The notes under the pieces were generated by a model. That model saw only the letters and a program-made list of their open reading frames with translations. It did no database searches and had not been told where the DNA came from. Both the position numbers and the translations under genes were made by a program. This document shows, piece by piece, positions 36,256 to 44,681 of a stretch of 64,000 bases of DNA (its first letter is position 1; each line of letters opens with the position of its first letter). The stretch lies in the NCBI GenBank assembly GCA_902612125.1, contig CACMBV010000005.1:1-64000 (forward strand). The letters run 5' to 3'. Source of the stretch: an uncultured Verrucomicrobiota bacterium. Its GTDB lineage: Bacteria; Verrucomicrobiota; Verrucomicrobiia; Opitutales; Seribacteraceae.

Positions 36256-37661
36256 AAAATTTGAGTTATTTTAACAGCATCCCCGATGGTTAAATTATGA
36301 GGCGGATTAAGAATAACTTGGTCTCCTGCTAGAAGGCCTGTTCTAACTTCGATGAATTTCTCTTTAAAAGTTATTCCAAAAGTTACCCTCCTTTTTTCAC
36401 AGTGTTTACCATCTTTGGAAATCACCCACAAAAACCCTTCAGAATTTGAAGAATTTGGAAAAGTATCGTAAGCTTCCTTTTTTACAAAAATTCCAAGCTT
36501 CGAACGGTCTTCTATTTTGATGGTTTTTGATTCAAAAAACTTGGCTCTGCAAAGCATTTCGGGACGAAGTCGTGGATGAGGATTTTCGATGCGGACTTTT
36601 ACCTGAAGCGTATTTCTTTGCAGATCAGCTTCTCCGAGAATTCGGGTTATTTTTCCTCGAAATGTTTGCTCTGGAAGAATGCTGGAGGAAATTTCTACGA
36701 TTTGCCCAAGATTCACCTTAGCAGCTTCGCTTAATGGAACATCAATCCTAGCCTGCAATTTGCCTTTTTCGAATAGGATTGCGGCCACCGCAGCCTCCCT
36801 GTTGTCCATATCCAGCATCATTCGAGATCCTGGTTTCGCAAGTAACCGAAGAATAATTCCGTTCATTGGCGATGTAATTCTTGTCCTTGTTAAATCCAAT
36901 TGCGCTTTTTCTTTTTGTACTGAAAAAATTTCAGTCTTTTTCTTTTGTGCGAGAAGAGTTTCTTCCAGTTTCCTGATGAGTGCCTTTTGCTGAAGAACCC
37001 CAGAATTAGAAGTGGCTAGTTCTGCAATTTGTCTTTGTAAAGCGAGTTTTGCCTGATAAAAGGACTGATCCGAAACCGCACCTTTGGGAAGAGAAGACAT
37101 TCGATTGACGGTATCATTATTTTCCTGCAACAAAGCCCCGTCTTTACTTACCTTGGATAGGGCAGCACCGAGTCCTGCCCGGGCCAGCTCTACATCCGCT
37201 TCGATGATAGCTTCTTCAGCTATTGATTGTGAATGCTTTGCGTTAATTTCAGAAAGCACCAAACGGGCATCTTCATCAATAAGGGTAGCGATGACCTGAT
37301 CCTTTTGGATTTGTTGGCCTTCGAGAACATGAACTTCCTTAACTACTCCACTGTAGAGGGATGTAACCCTGATGGGAAAAGGGTCAGGTTCAATCCATCC
37401 ACTTGCTTGGAATAAAAGTGAACCCTGTCCATGTGTTGAAAGATTATTATCTAGAACTTGTTTCTTTTCGTTCGGGTATAAGATGGCCGTGGTTACTTTG
37501 ACCTCGTATGCAGATAAAAAGTTTTCTCTGAAGGCAACGGCAAGAAAGATGGCAAAAAAACAAACTGAAAAAATCGTTAGTAATTTTTTATTGATGTAGC
37601 CTTTCGGCTTTTTAGGCTCTTCGATGCCAGTGAATGGGTTTCGATTTCGTAATATTATCAT
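36252..37661 (-). CDS. HlyD/MacA-family periplasmic adaptor
   Basis: A 469-residue adaptor. One N-terminal membrane helix (INKKLLTIFSVCFFAIFLAVAFRENFLSAYEV), a barrel-sandwich lipoyl half (PFPIRVTSLYSGVVKEVHVLEGQQIQKDQVIATLIDEDARL), a coiled-coil hairpin with QKKKTEIFSVQKEKAQLDLTRTRITSPMNGIILRLL, then beta-barrel and membrane-proximal domains. The track start is a TTG at 37682; the ATG at 37661 (MIILRNRNPF) is preferred. It links the ABC permeases to the TolC-like protein. Confidence 0.9.
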   Translation of the reverse strand: MIILRNRNPFTGIEEPKKPKGYINKKLLTIFSVCFFAIFLAVAFRENFLSAYEVKVTTAILYPNEKKQVLDNNLSTHGQGSLLFQASGWIEPDPFPIRVTSLYSGVVKEVHVLEGQQIQKDQVIATLIDEDARLVLSEINAKHSQSIAEEAIIEADVELARAGLGAALSKVSKDGALLQENNDTVNRMSSLPKGAVSDQSFYQAKLALQRQIAELATSNSGVLQQKALIRKLEETLLAQKKKTEIFSVQKEKAQLDLTRTRITSPMNGIILRLLAKPGSRMMLDMDNREAAVAAILFEKGKLQARIDVPLSEAAKVNLGQIVEISSSILPEQTFRGKITRILGEADLQRNTLQVKVRIENPHPRLRPEMLCRAKFFESKTIKIEDRSKLGIFVKKEAYDTFPNSSNSEGFLWVISKDGKHCEKRRVTFGITFKEKFIEVRTGLLAGDQVILNPPHNLTIGDAVKITQIL

Positions 37662-37721
37662 AGTTGTCTGTCTACAGTTCAATTTATCTCTTCAGGGAGA
37701 GAAGAAAGAATGAACTTTCGA

Positions 37722-38060
37722 TCAGACAATAATTACGCCCATCAAGAGATGCCGTCTGGCTTTAGATAAATAAGTATGAGGAGAAAAATTTTCTTGAGTG
37801 CGAAGGGAATGCGGTTTTATAGCTACTTCGATTGGTTTTCCTGCAGCAGAAAGAAGAAAATTTGAGGATTCCAGAATTTCAACAAGCCCAAGTTCGTCAA
37901 TTGCATCAAGACAGGGATGATTTTCGCATGGCTGGTTTGCGGTTGATTGATGGGCACAGCATGTCGATGAAATGGCATCATCTTCGCAACACAAACATTC
38001 AAACAAAGGAATGAAGAAGATGCTTGCAGCACAGATAATTGATTTAAAAATATTCAACAT
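37722..38060 (-). CDS. Small secreted Cys/His-rich protein, first gene of exporter operon
   Basis: A 112-residue protein with a signal peptide (MLNIFKSIICAASIFFIPLFECLC) followed by a dense Cys/His cluster: CCEDD…TCCAHQST…PCENHPCLDAIDE. The C-terminal part is ordinary (ENFSPHTYLSKARRHLLMGVIIV). Such a cluster suggests metal binding or disulfide formation, but no family was recognised with certainty. It lies 60 bp before hlyD on the same strand and probably heads the transcript. Confidence 0.55.
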   Translation of the reverse strand: MLNIFKSIICAASIFFIPLFECLCCEDDAISSTCCAHQSTANQPCENHPCLDAIDELGLVEILESSNFLLSAAGKPIEVAIKPHSLRTQENFSPHTYLSKARRHLLMGVIIV

Positions 38061-38360
38061 TTGTTAAAATACATGTTTTTGTCTTTTTTGCAATTGTCTA
38101 TCTCAATACCAAAAGCGATTTTGAAAAAAACTAAGTTTCAGCATTCCAGACTGACCATCCTTCATAACACTCTATTAGGCAAGTGGTATATTACGAAGGT
38201 AAATACACCAACAAGCACAATATTTAAATTTGTTAAATACGAAAAGCATGCCGAAACCTATCGTTGCCACATTATTTTCGGATAACTAATCGCTCTTAAA
38301 TAATACGCAAATTTATGGTCTTACCCTTGATATAATCGGACCTTGAGATGAAAAGCTAGG
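38061..38360. other. Intergenic region between the exporter operon and the sulfatase operon
   Basis: These 300 bases separate the start of the exporter operon from the end of the sulfatase operon, both on the minus strand. They should contain the exporter promoter: on the minus strand TTGCAA and, 16 bases on, TATTTT (about 38064-38091) is a weak candidate. A 74-codon plus-strand ORF starts at TTG and looks non-coding. I see no convincing terminator for the sulfatase genes. Confidence 0.5.
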
Positions 38361-39950
38361 CTAATCAACTATCTGATTAGATGTGTCTTTTCTGAAAGAT
38401 AATAATTTTACTTCAGGTTTAACAGGTTTGAGGGCTTTCTCTTTTAATCTATCTTTGTTTTTGGCAATATTAAACCATTCCTTCGACATTTGGCTTACTT
38501 TTTGAGGATACTTTGCGGATAAATCTTTAAGTTCAGTTCGATCATTATCAAGATTGTACAGCTCCCACTTTCCGCCTTTCGCCGATACAAGTTTCCATTT
38601 CCCTTGTCTGAGTGCTCTGTCAGTGCCGAAATGGAAGTACATGGAGTCATGTCCATCTCTTTTTTCATTATTAAAGATTGGAGTAAGTGACTTTCCTTCT
38701 AGAGGATCAATTTGTCGGTTTCCTATTTTTCTTGGGTAAGTAGCTTTACCTAATTCAATGAAGGTTGCCATAAAATCAATGAGATGAGCAGGTTGGCGGG
38801 TTATACTTCCTGCCTTTACTTTTAAGCCGTTCGGCCAATGAGCAATTAGAGGAGATGAGATGCCTCCTTCATGTTGGTTTTGCTTATAAAGCCGAAAGGG
38901 AGTGTTACTTACCTGTGCCCAAGAGGCATCATAAGTCCAATATGAGTCCGGGTCCCAGGGAGCGATGTTTCTGCCGCGAGTTCTTTCGAAAGGACAACCG
39001 CCATTATCTGCACAGAAAAGAAAGAGTGTATTATCCAGAACGCCACGAGATTTTAAATCAGTAAGAAGTCTCCCAATATTTTGGTCCATAATATCAATCA
39101 TAGCCGCAAAAACTTCCATACGTTTTGCTTCCCAATGCCTCTCGGTTTCTTTGATGTCAGACCAAGCGGGAATATGAGGTGCACGAGGAGAGAGTTTAAA
39201 TTTCTCAGGAATCAGGCCGGATTTAACTTGGTTTTGATAGCGTAATTTACGAATCACATCCCAACCGACATCATATGCACCATTGTATTTTTCCACATCC
39301 TTCCTTGGTGCGTGGAGAGGATAATGGGGCGCATTGTAAGCGATATACAGAAAGAAGGGGTTGGAATGACTATCTATGTCTTCTTCTGACAAAAATTGCA
39401 GAGCATAATCAGTGATTGCATGGGTCGTGTAGAAAGGTTTTCCATTAAGCATTCTTGGAACATGCCATTCTTTTCCATTGAGCCTAAAAGATTTGTCTCC
39501 ACTAAAGAAATTAGTGGCGCCGGATAGATGACCCCAATATTTTTGAAAACCGAAATCAGTCGGCTGTTCGCTAAGGTGCCATTTACCAGTCATCCATGTC
39601 GAATACCCCGCAGGCTTAAGAACTTCAGCAATGGTTGCTCCTCTAGAAAGTGATTTACCACCTGCCTGATCACAATAGAGACCAGTTAGCAGTGAAACAC
39701 GAGAAGAATGACATTTAGCCGTATTATAAAATTGGGAAAATTTAAGCCCATTCTTCGCAAGCCGATCAAGATTGGGGGTCTGAATTTCTGAACCATAGCA
39801 TCCAAGGTCTGCGAAACCGAGATCATCTGCCATAATCAATACAATGTTTGGCCGGACTGCAAAAACACTTGTTAAGGATAAGAGGGAACCAAAAGAAAAA
39901 TAAGCCTTTAGCCAATATTTAAATAAATTTGTAAGTAGATTGCTTTTCAT
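38361..39950 (-). CDS. Secreted sulfatase (formylglycine-type) with CHSSR active site
   Basis: A 529-residue family S1 sulfatase with a membrane or signal segment at the N-terminus (YFSFGSLLSLTSVFAVRPN). Metal-binding start RPNIVLIMADDLGFADLGCYG, modification motif C80-H-S-S-R-V-S-L-L-T-G, MTGKWHLS, AYNAPHYPLHAP and FLFCADNGG. The track start at 39989 is upstream; the ATG at 39950 overlaps the preceding sulfatase stop (ATGA). The third motif position is Ser rather than Pro or Ala. Third gene of the dehydrogenase-sulfatase-sulfatase operon. Confidence 0.92.
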   Translation of the reverse strand: MKSNLLTNLFKYWLKAYFSFGSLLSLTSVFAVRPNIVLIMADDLGFADLGCYGSEIQTPNLDRLAKNGLKFSQFYNTAKCHSSRVSLLTGLYCDQAGGKSLSRGATIAEVLKPAGYSTWMTGKWHLSEQPTDFGFQKYWGHLSGATNFFSGDKSFRLNGKEWHVPRMLNGKPFYTTHAITDYALQFLSEEDIDSHSNPFFLYIAYNAPHYPLHAPRKDVEKYNGAYDVGWDVIRKLRYQNQVKSGLIPEKFKLSPRAPHIPAWSDIKETERHWEAKRMEVFAAMIDIMDQNIGRLLTDLKSRGVLDNTLFLFCADNGGCPFERTRGRNIAPWDPDSYWTYDASWAQVSNTPFRLYKQNQHEGGISSPLIAHWPNGLKVKAGSITRQPAHLIDFMATFIELGKATYPRKIGNRQIDPLEGKSLTPIFNNEKRDGHDSMYFHFGTDRALRQGKWKLVSAKGGKWELYNLDNDRTELKDLSAKYPQKVSQMSKEWFNIAKNKDRLKEKALKPVKPEVKLLSFRKDTSNQIVD

Positions 39951-41350
39951 AAGTTTTTTAATCTCTTGTATTCGGGCCGATTTTTCCATTCATTGAAATA
40001 TTTTTCATAGCTCTCTACTTCTGTCCAAAATATTCTTGGTGGCTGTGTCCGGACTTTGCCTTCAATGTAGTCTTTCCCGATAACACTGTTCCTTATCGAG
40101 ATCATACCAGCGTTCAAAAATTTATTTAAATTATTTAAAGTCTTACCTTCTTTATCTTTCAAATTGGTGGTTTCTGCCATATCTTTAGACAAGTCATAGA
40201 GTTCAAGTTTTGGACCATTTTTGCCCGGTAAGCTTAGTAGCTTCCAATTATTATCAATCACAGCCATCCTAGCATTGCTGCTAAAAATTAGCGGTTTTTT
40301 TCGCAAGGTAATTTCCCTTTTAAATAGTTTTGCTAGGCTTTCTCCATCTTGGGGATATAAGCATGATTCCTTGGGTAGACTAACGATCTCAGAAATAGTT
40401 GGAAAAATATCGACCGCCCCAGCTGGGTAACTGGTCTTTCTTGGCTTACTAATTCCTTGTGGCCACTCAATCACGCAAGGTACACGGATACCGCCCTCAT
40501 AAAGACTGCCCTTAAAATCCCTTAGACCTCCTGTCGTAGAAGGTTTTATCTTTGGTAAACCCCCGTTATCACTCATAAACCATAAAAGGGTGTTTTTTTC
40601 GATCGACAAATTACGAAGTCCTTTTCTTAGGTTTCCGATACTTCTATCCATTGCTTTGAGCTCTGCGTAGTGGTCCCTTGAAGACACATCAAGATCTGCA
40701 AAACAAGAGCGGTCTTTCTCCAGGGACATGAATGGAACATGAGGAGTACCGTACCAAACGACGCAAAAGAATGGAGTGCCTTTTTTCTTTTGCTCAGCTA
40801 TAAAGGATAAAGCTTCATCAATGATAATTTCAGAAGAATCACCCGTAAATTCTTCAAAGTTTCCATTCCGGCTCATGATCGGGTTAAGGTCAAAGAAATT
40901 GGTAACGGATACCCATTTTTGAAAACCAAAATCCTTTGGTCCATTTGGGTAAGACTTAAGAATGGGAACTCCTGGTCCTCTTAAACCGTTTAAATGCCAT
41001 TTACCGAAGTGGCCGGTAGCATAGCCCGCCTTTGATAAGGCCTCTGAGATAGTTTTTTCCTGCAAGCGGAGAGCATATCCGTGATTAAAAACCCCTGTCC
41101 GATCATGAGTGCGTCCCGTCAGCACAGTTGCCCTGGTTGGGGAACAGACGGGTCCACCAGCATAAAATCTTTTAAAACAAATCCCATTTTCTGCCATTTT
41201 ATCCAGGTTTGGTGTTTTTAGAACAGGGTGTTTCATGTAACCTGTCTGTCCCCAACCCTGGTCATCAGTCATAACCAGAATAATATTTGGTTTTGAATCC
41301 AAGCTTAAATTGACCAGTAAGAGCAAAGATAGAATTCTTAGTAAGCTCAT
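39947..41350 (-). CDS. Secreted sulfatase (formylglycine-type), CSPTR
   Basis: A 467-residue S1 sulfatase with signal peptide (MSLLRILSLLLLVNLSLDS). KPNIILVMTDDQGWGQTGYMKHP binds the metal; the nucleophile motif is C69-S-P-T-R-A-T-V-L-T-G, which a formylglycine-generating enzyme or anaerobic maturase converts. Other landmarks: GHFGKWHLNG, VVWYGTPHVPF, LWFMSDNGG and YEGGIRVPCVIEWP. It starts 4 bp after the dehydrogenase fusion gene. Likely substrate: a sulfated polysaccharide; the exact sugar is unknown. Confidence 0.94.
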   Translation of the reverse strand: MSLLRILSLLLLVNLSLDSKPNIILVMTDDQGWGQTGYMKHPVLKTPNLDKMAENGICFKRFYAGGPVCSPTRATVLTGRTHDRTGVFNHGYALRLQEKTISEALSKAGYATGHFGKWHLNGLRGPGVPILKSYPNGPKDFGFQKWVSVTNFFDLNPIMSRNGNFEEFTGDSSEIIIDEALSFIAEQKKKGTPFFCVVWYGTPHVPFMSLEKDRSCFADLDVSSRDHYAELKAMDRSIGNLRKGLRNLSIEKNTLLWFMSDNGGLPKIKPSTTGGLRDFKGSLYEGGIRVPCVIEWPQGISKPRKTSYPAGAVDIFPTISEIVSLPKESCLYPQDGESLAKLFKREITLRKKPLIFSSNARMAVIDNNWKLLSLPGKNGPKLELYDLSKDMAETTNLKDKEGKTLNNLNKFLNAGMISIRNSVIGKDYIEGKVRTQPPRIFWTEVESYEKYFNEWKNRPEYKRLKNL

Positions 41351-41354
41351 ATAT

Positions 41355-44300
41355 TTATTTAACGGTTAAAATACCCTTCATGATTGTCCAGTGACCAGGG
41401 AAGGTGCACATGTATGGATATTCTCCAGGTTTCTTGGGTGCATTGAATCGAAGAATTTCTTTCTCTTCCTGCTTAAGCATTTTAGTATGTACAATTATTT
41501 TCTTTGAATCAGGTATAAATTGTCCTGTTTTTGCAGCATCAGGATCACTGGCCATCAAGTTTGCAGCCTGACCAATGTCTTCGAGAGAACCCGGTTCCAC
41601 GATTACAAAATTATGTGGTGTAGCATCGGGGTTGTAAAATTCCAGTCTAATGGGTTGGCCCTTTTTGGCTGAAATAGTTTCAAGATCAAAAAGCATTCTT
41701 TCTTTTAGGCATTTAATTTTTACTTTTAGTAAATTACGTTGGCGATCAAATTTAGAGTTCTTTTTAGATATCTCTATCTCTCTTTCTGTTCGCTTACTTT
41801 TACTTAAAATAGTGGCTATTTCTGGATGATCTATCCCAACTGTTTTTGGATCCCAAAAATTTCTCATTTTATGAGAACCAAGCGCTGTGATGATTGCATA
41901 ATTTAAGTGCTTTTCATTAGGTAATTCATTCATCTGCTTGAGAATATTAAATGCTTGCTTGGTTCCTACATAGCTACAAGCAATGGCAGCTTCCATTCTT
42001 ACTAATCCATTAGGGTCCTGGGCAGCCTGTTCCAGCAGTTTGTTTCCATCTTTAGTTTTTCCATGCCAGTATCTCAGTTGTTTTGCTGCGGCTGCTCTTG
42101 CATAATGATTATCTGAGTTGAGCAATTCCTTCAAAAGAGGAATATTTGACAGATCAAGATTTCTGTAAGCCCAAATAGCTTCAAGTTGATGATTTCTGTA
42201 TCTTAGATCCTGAGGATTCAGCTTTTCAACCCATTTATCAATTTCTCTTTTTACAATCTTAGGGTTTTTCTCCCTTAGCTCGCGTTTTGCCCAATAACGA
42301 TAACGGTATTCCTTCCTTTTTAATATATCCAATAGTGCTCCAATTGACACATTGTGAATCTTCGGAGGTGAAACAGGTTTCGCCCGCTTTGGCATAATTC
42401 TCCAGATTCTACCAGATAGTCGGTCCCGCCTTTCATCCCTAAGAGAATATTGGGCATGTCCCTTGACCGGGTTATACCAGTCACAAACATACATGGCCCC
42501 CATTGGACCGTACCGCAGATCAACCGGAATAAAACTTAGGTTTTTTGAAAAGATGATGTCCGACACATATTTTTCTTCATAACCAAACTCATATTCATTC
42601 CACTCCAAAAGCTCCACGCGGTTTGTGGGTTTATAACGAACTTTTACCATCATACCCTGTAGATCATCCGGCCAGTTGGGAAAATCTATAAACTCTTGTC
42701 CGCAAACTCCTGAGTAAGCCTGCATTCCATTAGGGCGTGGATGTTGTTCGGGGTATGGAGGGTCAAGAGCGTGATGAGCTGAAGCAAAAATAGGATAACT
42801 AGCGACATGGTTTCCCCACTCATCGAAGGTTATTCCCCATGGATTGGTACTTGGGTGACTGCCAAAAGATGTTAAACGATGTTTTTTTGGCTCCCATGTA
42901 AACCAACCACTATTTTTTTGCCTGACTGGTCCGTAGGGAGTTTCAACCTGAGAATGATGAAAAATTGACTCGCGGAAAATTAGATCACCATCAGGAGTCC
43001 ATGCGAAATCATGAAGGGCGTGATGTGAATCCTCGCATCCAAACCCGGTCAATGGAATCTCCCTTAGATCTGCTTTACCGTCGCCATCCGTATCCTTGAG
43101 AAAAGTCATGTGCGGTTCTTCCGAAACATAAACGCCTCCATTTCCAAATTCAAAAGATAAGGGAACATTGAGTCCCTCGGCCCAAACCGAGCATTTGTCC
43201 GCCTTTCCATCCTTATCTAAATCCTCAAGGATTACGATTTTATCATTGGGTGACTGGCCTGGGTATACATGGGGATAAGTCGTGGAACAACTGACCCACA
43301 TTCTGCCTTGTGAATCCCATCGCATTTGTATGGGGCAAGCAATGTCCGGAAACTCTTCTTCACTGGCAAAAAGAGATACTTCAAAACGGGGGTCTATTTC
43401 AAAGGCATCCAATTCCTGCTGAGGATTCATCCATTGGTTCGCACCTCGACTCTGTTGGGTTTTAGGAAGAGGAGGAACATTGGAATCATCAATAATTGGG
43501 CTGGGGTTCTCTCCTTTTACGAGTCGATGAATTCTTTGATCTCTATTCGATGTCATAAGATCAAAATTCTTCATCGCTGGTAAAAAATCGAGGTATCCGT
43601 ATTTCCCTTTTCTTCCTCCGGTGTAATAGAAAGTGTTGAGAGGTCGATACCGGTAGAAATGCTGGGTATTTTTTTCTAATACAGCTGCACGGACATCCTG
43701 GTTTAATTGAGGAGGAGAATTTCCAGTGAGGCTCTCATACAGAATTTTGGCAAGTTGCTGGTACCCGAATTCATTCAAGTGACATCCATTTATGGTTAAG
43801 TTCCTCGTGGTGTCTTTCATCGATTTAGAAATAGGAGAGTAGCAGTCAATGAAACCCACTTCTTCCATTGCACATATCTCTTGCATAGCCTTGGTGTAGG
43901 CAAGGATTCTGCGGTTATTCATATTACCAGCGTCGACTCCCTCGACATTTTCATTGGCAATTGGAGAAACCAATACCACTTCCGGAGCTGAAACTCCATT
44001 GTAACTGGCTGCTTTAAGATTAGCTAAATAAGACTGAAGGCGGATTTTGAAGTTGGATATTTTTTCAATTCCTGCGAATGATTCATTATACCCGAAGGCT
44101 GCGATGATAATGTCAGCATTCATTGCAGTAAGATGTTGATTAGTATCGGCGAAATTATCGGGTCTGGGTTGCAGGTCAATTTCATCGGCTGACCATGCAA
44201 GATTACGAACAATTAACTCATGGGTTGGGTGACCCTGTTGAAGAAGGGCTTCAAAATGACCAAAATCTCTCATTCGGTCAAAGAGGGTATTACCAATCAG

Positions 44301-44474
44301 GGCGATGCGCTCTTTTTTTCCTAATTTTAGGGGTAGTGCCGTTTTAACCGGCTGGGCAGGGGTTGCTCTTTCAGCACTTTGAGCGAACAGAGCGTACTTT
44401 TGATAATCTTCTTCTCCACCTCTGGCTATGAGGCTGGTAAGAAAATACAGGTAAGTGACTGTGCAGAATTTCAT
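41355..44474 (-). CDS. SGNH hydrolase / PVC-type dehydrogenase / HEAT / azurin-like fusion
   Basis: A 1039-residue secreted fusion. Signal peptide MKFCTVTYLYFLTSLIARGG. An SGNH-like part (about 50-270) has RIALIGNTLFDRM, ADIIIAAFGYNES and GCHLNEFGYQQLA. The PVC membrane-bound dehydrogenase-type propeller follows (QMRWDSQGRMWVSCSTTYPHVYPG…RRDRLSGRIWRI), then HEAT-like repeats. The C-terminal cupredoxin has His954 (TPHNF) and C1023-T-F-P-G-H1028-W-T-I-M1032, the blue-copper loop of azurin. No CxxCH haem motif is present. The track start 44591 is rejected because the signal peptide begins at 44474. Confidence 0.85.
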   Translation of the reverse strand: MKFCTVTYLYFLTSLIARGGEEDYQKYALFAQSAERATPAQPVKTALPLKLGKKERIALIGNTLFDRMRDFGHFEALLQQGHPTHELIVRNLAWSADEIDLQPRPDNFADTNQHLTAMNADIIIAAFGYNESFAGIEKISNFKIRLQSYLANLKAASYNGVSAPEVVLVSPIANENVEGVDAGNMNNRRILAYTKAMQEICAMEEVGFIDCYSPISKSMKDTTRNLTINGCHLNEFGYQQLAKILYESLTGNSPPQLNQDVRAAVLEKNTQHFYRYRPLNTFYYTGGRKGKYGYLDFLPAMKNFDLMTSNRDQRIHRLVKGENPSPIIDDSNVPPLPKTQQSRGANQWMNPQQELDAFEIDPRFEVSLFASEEEFPDIACPIQMRWDSQGRMWVSCSTTYPHVYPGQSPNDKIVILEDLDKDGKADKCSVWAEGLNVPLSFEFGNGGVYVSEEPHMTFLKDTDGDGKADLREIPLTGFGCEDSHHALHDFAWTPDGDLIFRESIFHHSQVETPYGPVRQKNSGWFTWEPKKHRLTSFGSHPSTNPWGITFDEWGNHVASYPIFASAHHALDPPYPEQHPRPNGMQAYSGVCGQEFIDFPNWPDDLQGMMVKVRYKPTNRVELLEWNEYEFGYEEKYVSDIIFSKNLSFIPVDLRYGPMGAMYVCDWYNPVKGHAQYSLRDERRDRLSGRIWRIMPKRAKPVSPPKIHNVSIGALLDILKRKEYRYRYWAKRELREKNPKIVKREIDKWVEKLNPQDLRYRNHQLEAIWAYRNLDLSNIPLLKELLNSDNHYARAAAAKQLRYWHGKTKDGNKLLEQAAQDPNGLVRMEAAIACSYVGTKQAFNILKQMNELPNEKHLNYAIITALGSHKMRNFWDPKTVGIDHPEIATILSKSKRTEREIEISKKNSKFDRQRNLLKVKIKCLKERMLFDLETISAKKGQPIRLEFYNPDATPHNFVIVEPGSLEDIGQAANLMASDPDAAKTGQFIPDSKKIIVHTKMLKQEEKEILRFNAPKKPGEYPYMCTFPGHWTIMKGILTVK

Positions 44475-44535
44475 CTTCAATTCGGTTTGGGCTAAGCAGA
44501 AAATTAGAGTACAGATTTCATTTTTGAGAATAACA

Positions 44536-44567
44536 TGCCAAATTTGGCGAGGTAAAAATTTGCCAAA
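44536..44567. promoter_or_regulatory. Palindrome and direct repeat in the divergent sulfatase promoter region
   Basis: GCCAAATTTGGC (44537-44548) is a perfect 12-bp palindrome. TGCCAAA recurs at 44536-44542 and 44561-44567, 25 bp apart. The element lies in the 207-bp gap between the divergent dehydrogenase-sulfatase operon and the next sulfatase gene, about 63 bp before the first start. It could be an operator shared by both directions; the protein that binds it is unknown. Confidence 0.45.
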
Positions 44568-44681
44568 CATCGAGATTTTATTGTTACCCATGCATCAATT
44601 TGTAGGGTGTTTGTAAGAAAAAGTTTTAGATATTACCACTTTCGAGTTCTAATTTTTCAAAAGATTATATCAACTACTGAA

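Noticed and set aside
38061-38285. 74-codon plus-strand ORF in the intergenic region
   Set aside because: It starts with TTG, has no recognisable domain and lies in the region that should hold the exporter promoter; it looks like chance reading frame.
38290-38360. GGTC…GACC pairing after the sulfatase operon as terminator
   Set aside because: Only 4-5 bp can pair over a long loop and there is no T-tract on the relevant strand.
44475-44591. Upstream extension of the azurin-fusion gene (track start 44591)
   Set aside because: A signal peptide begins at 44474 and the extension would run through the promoter palindrome.
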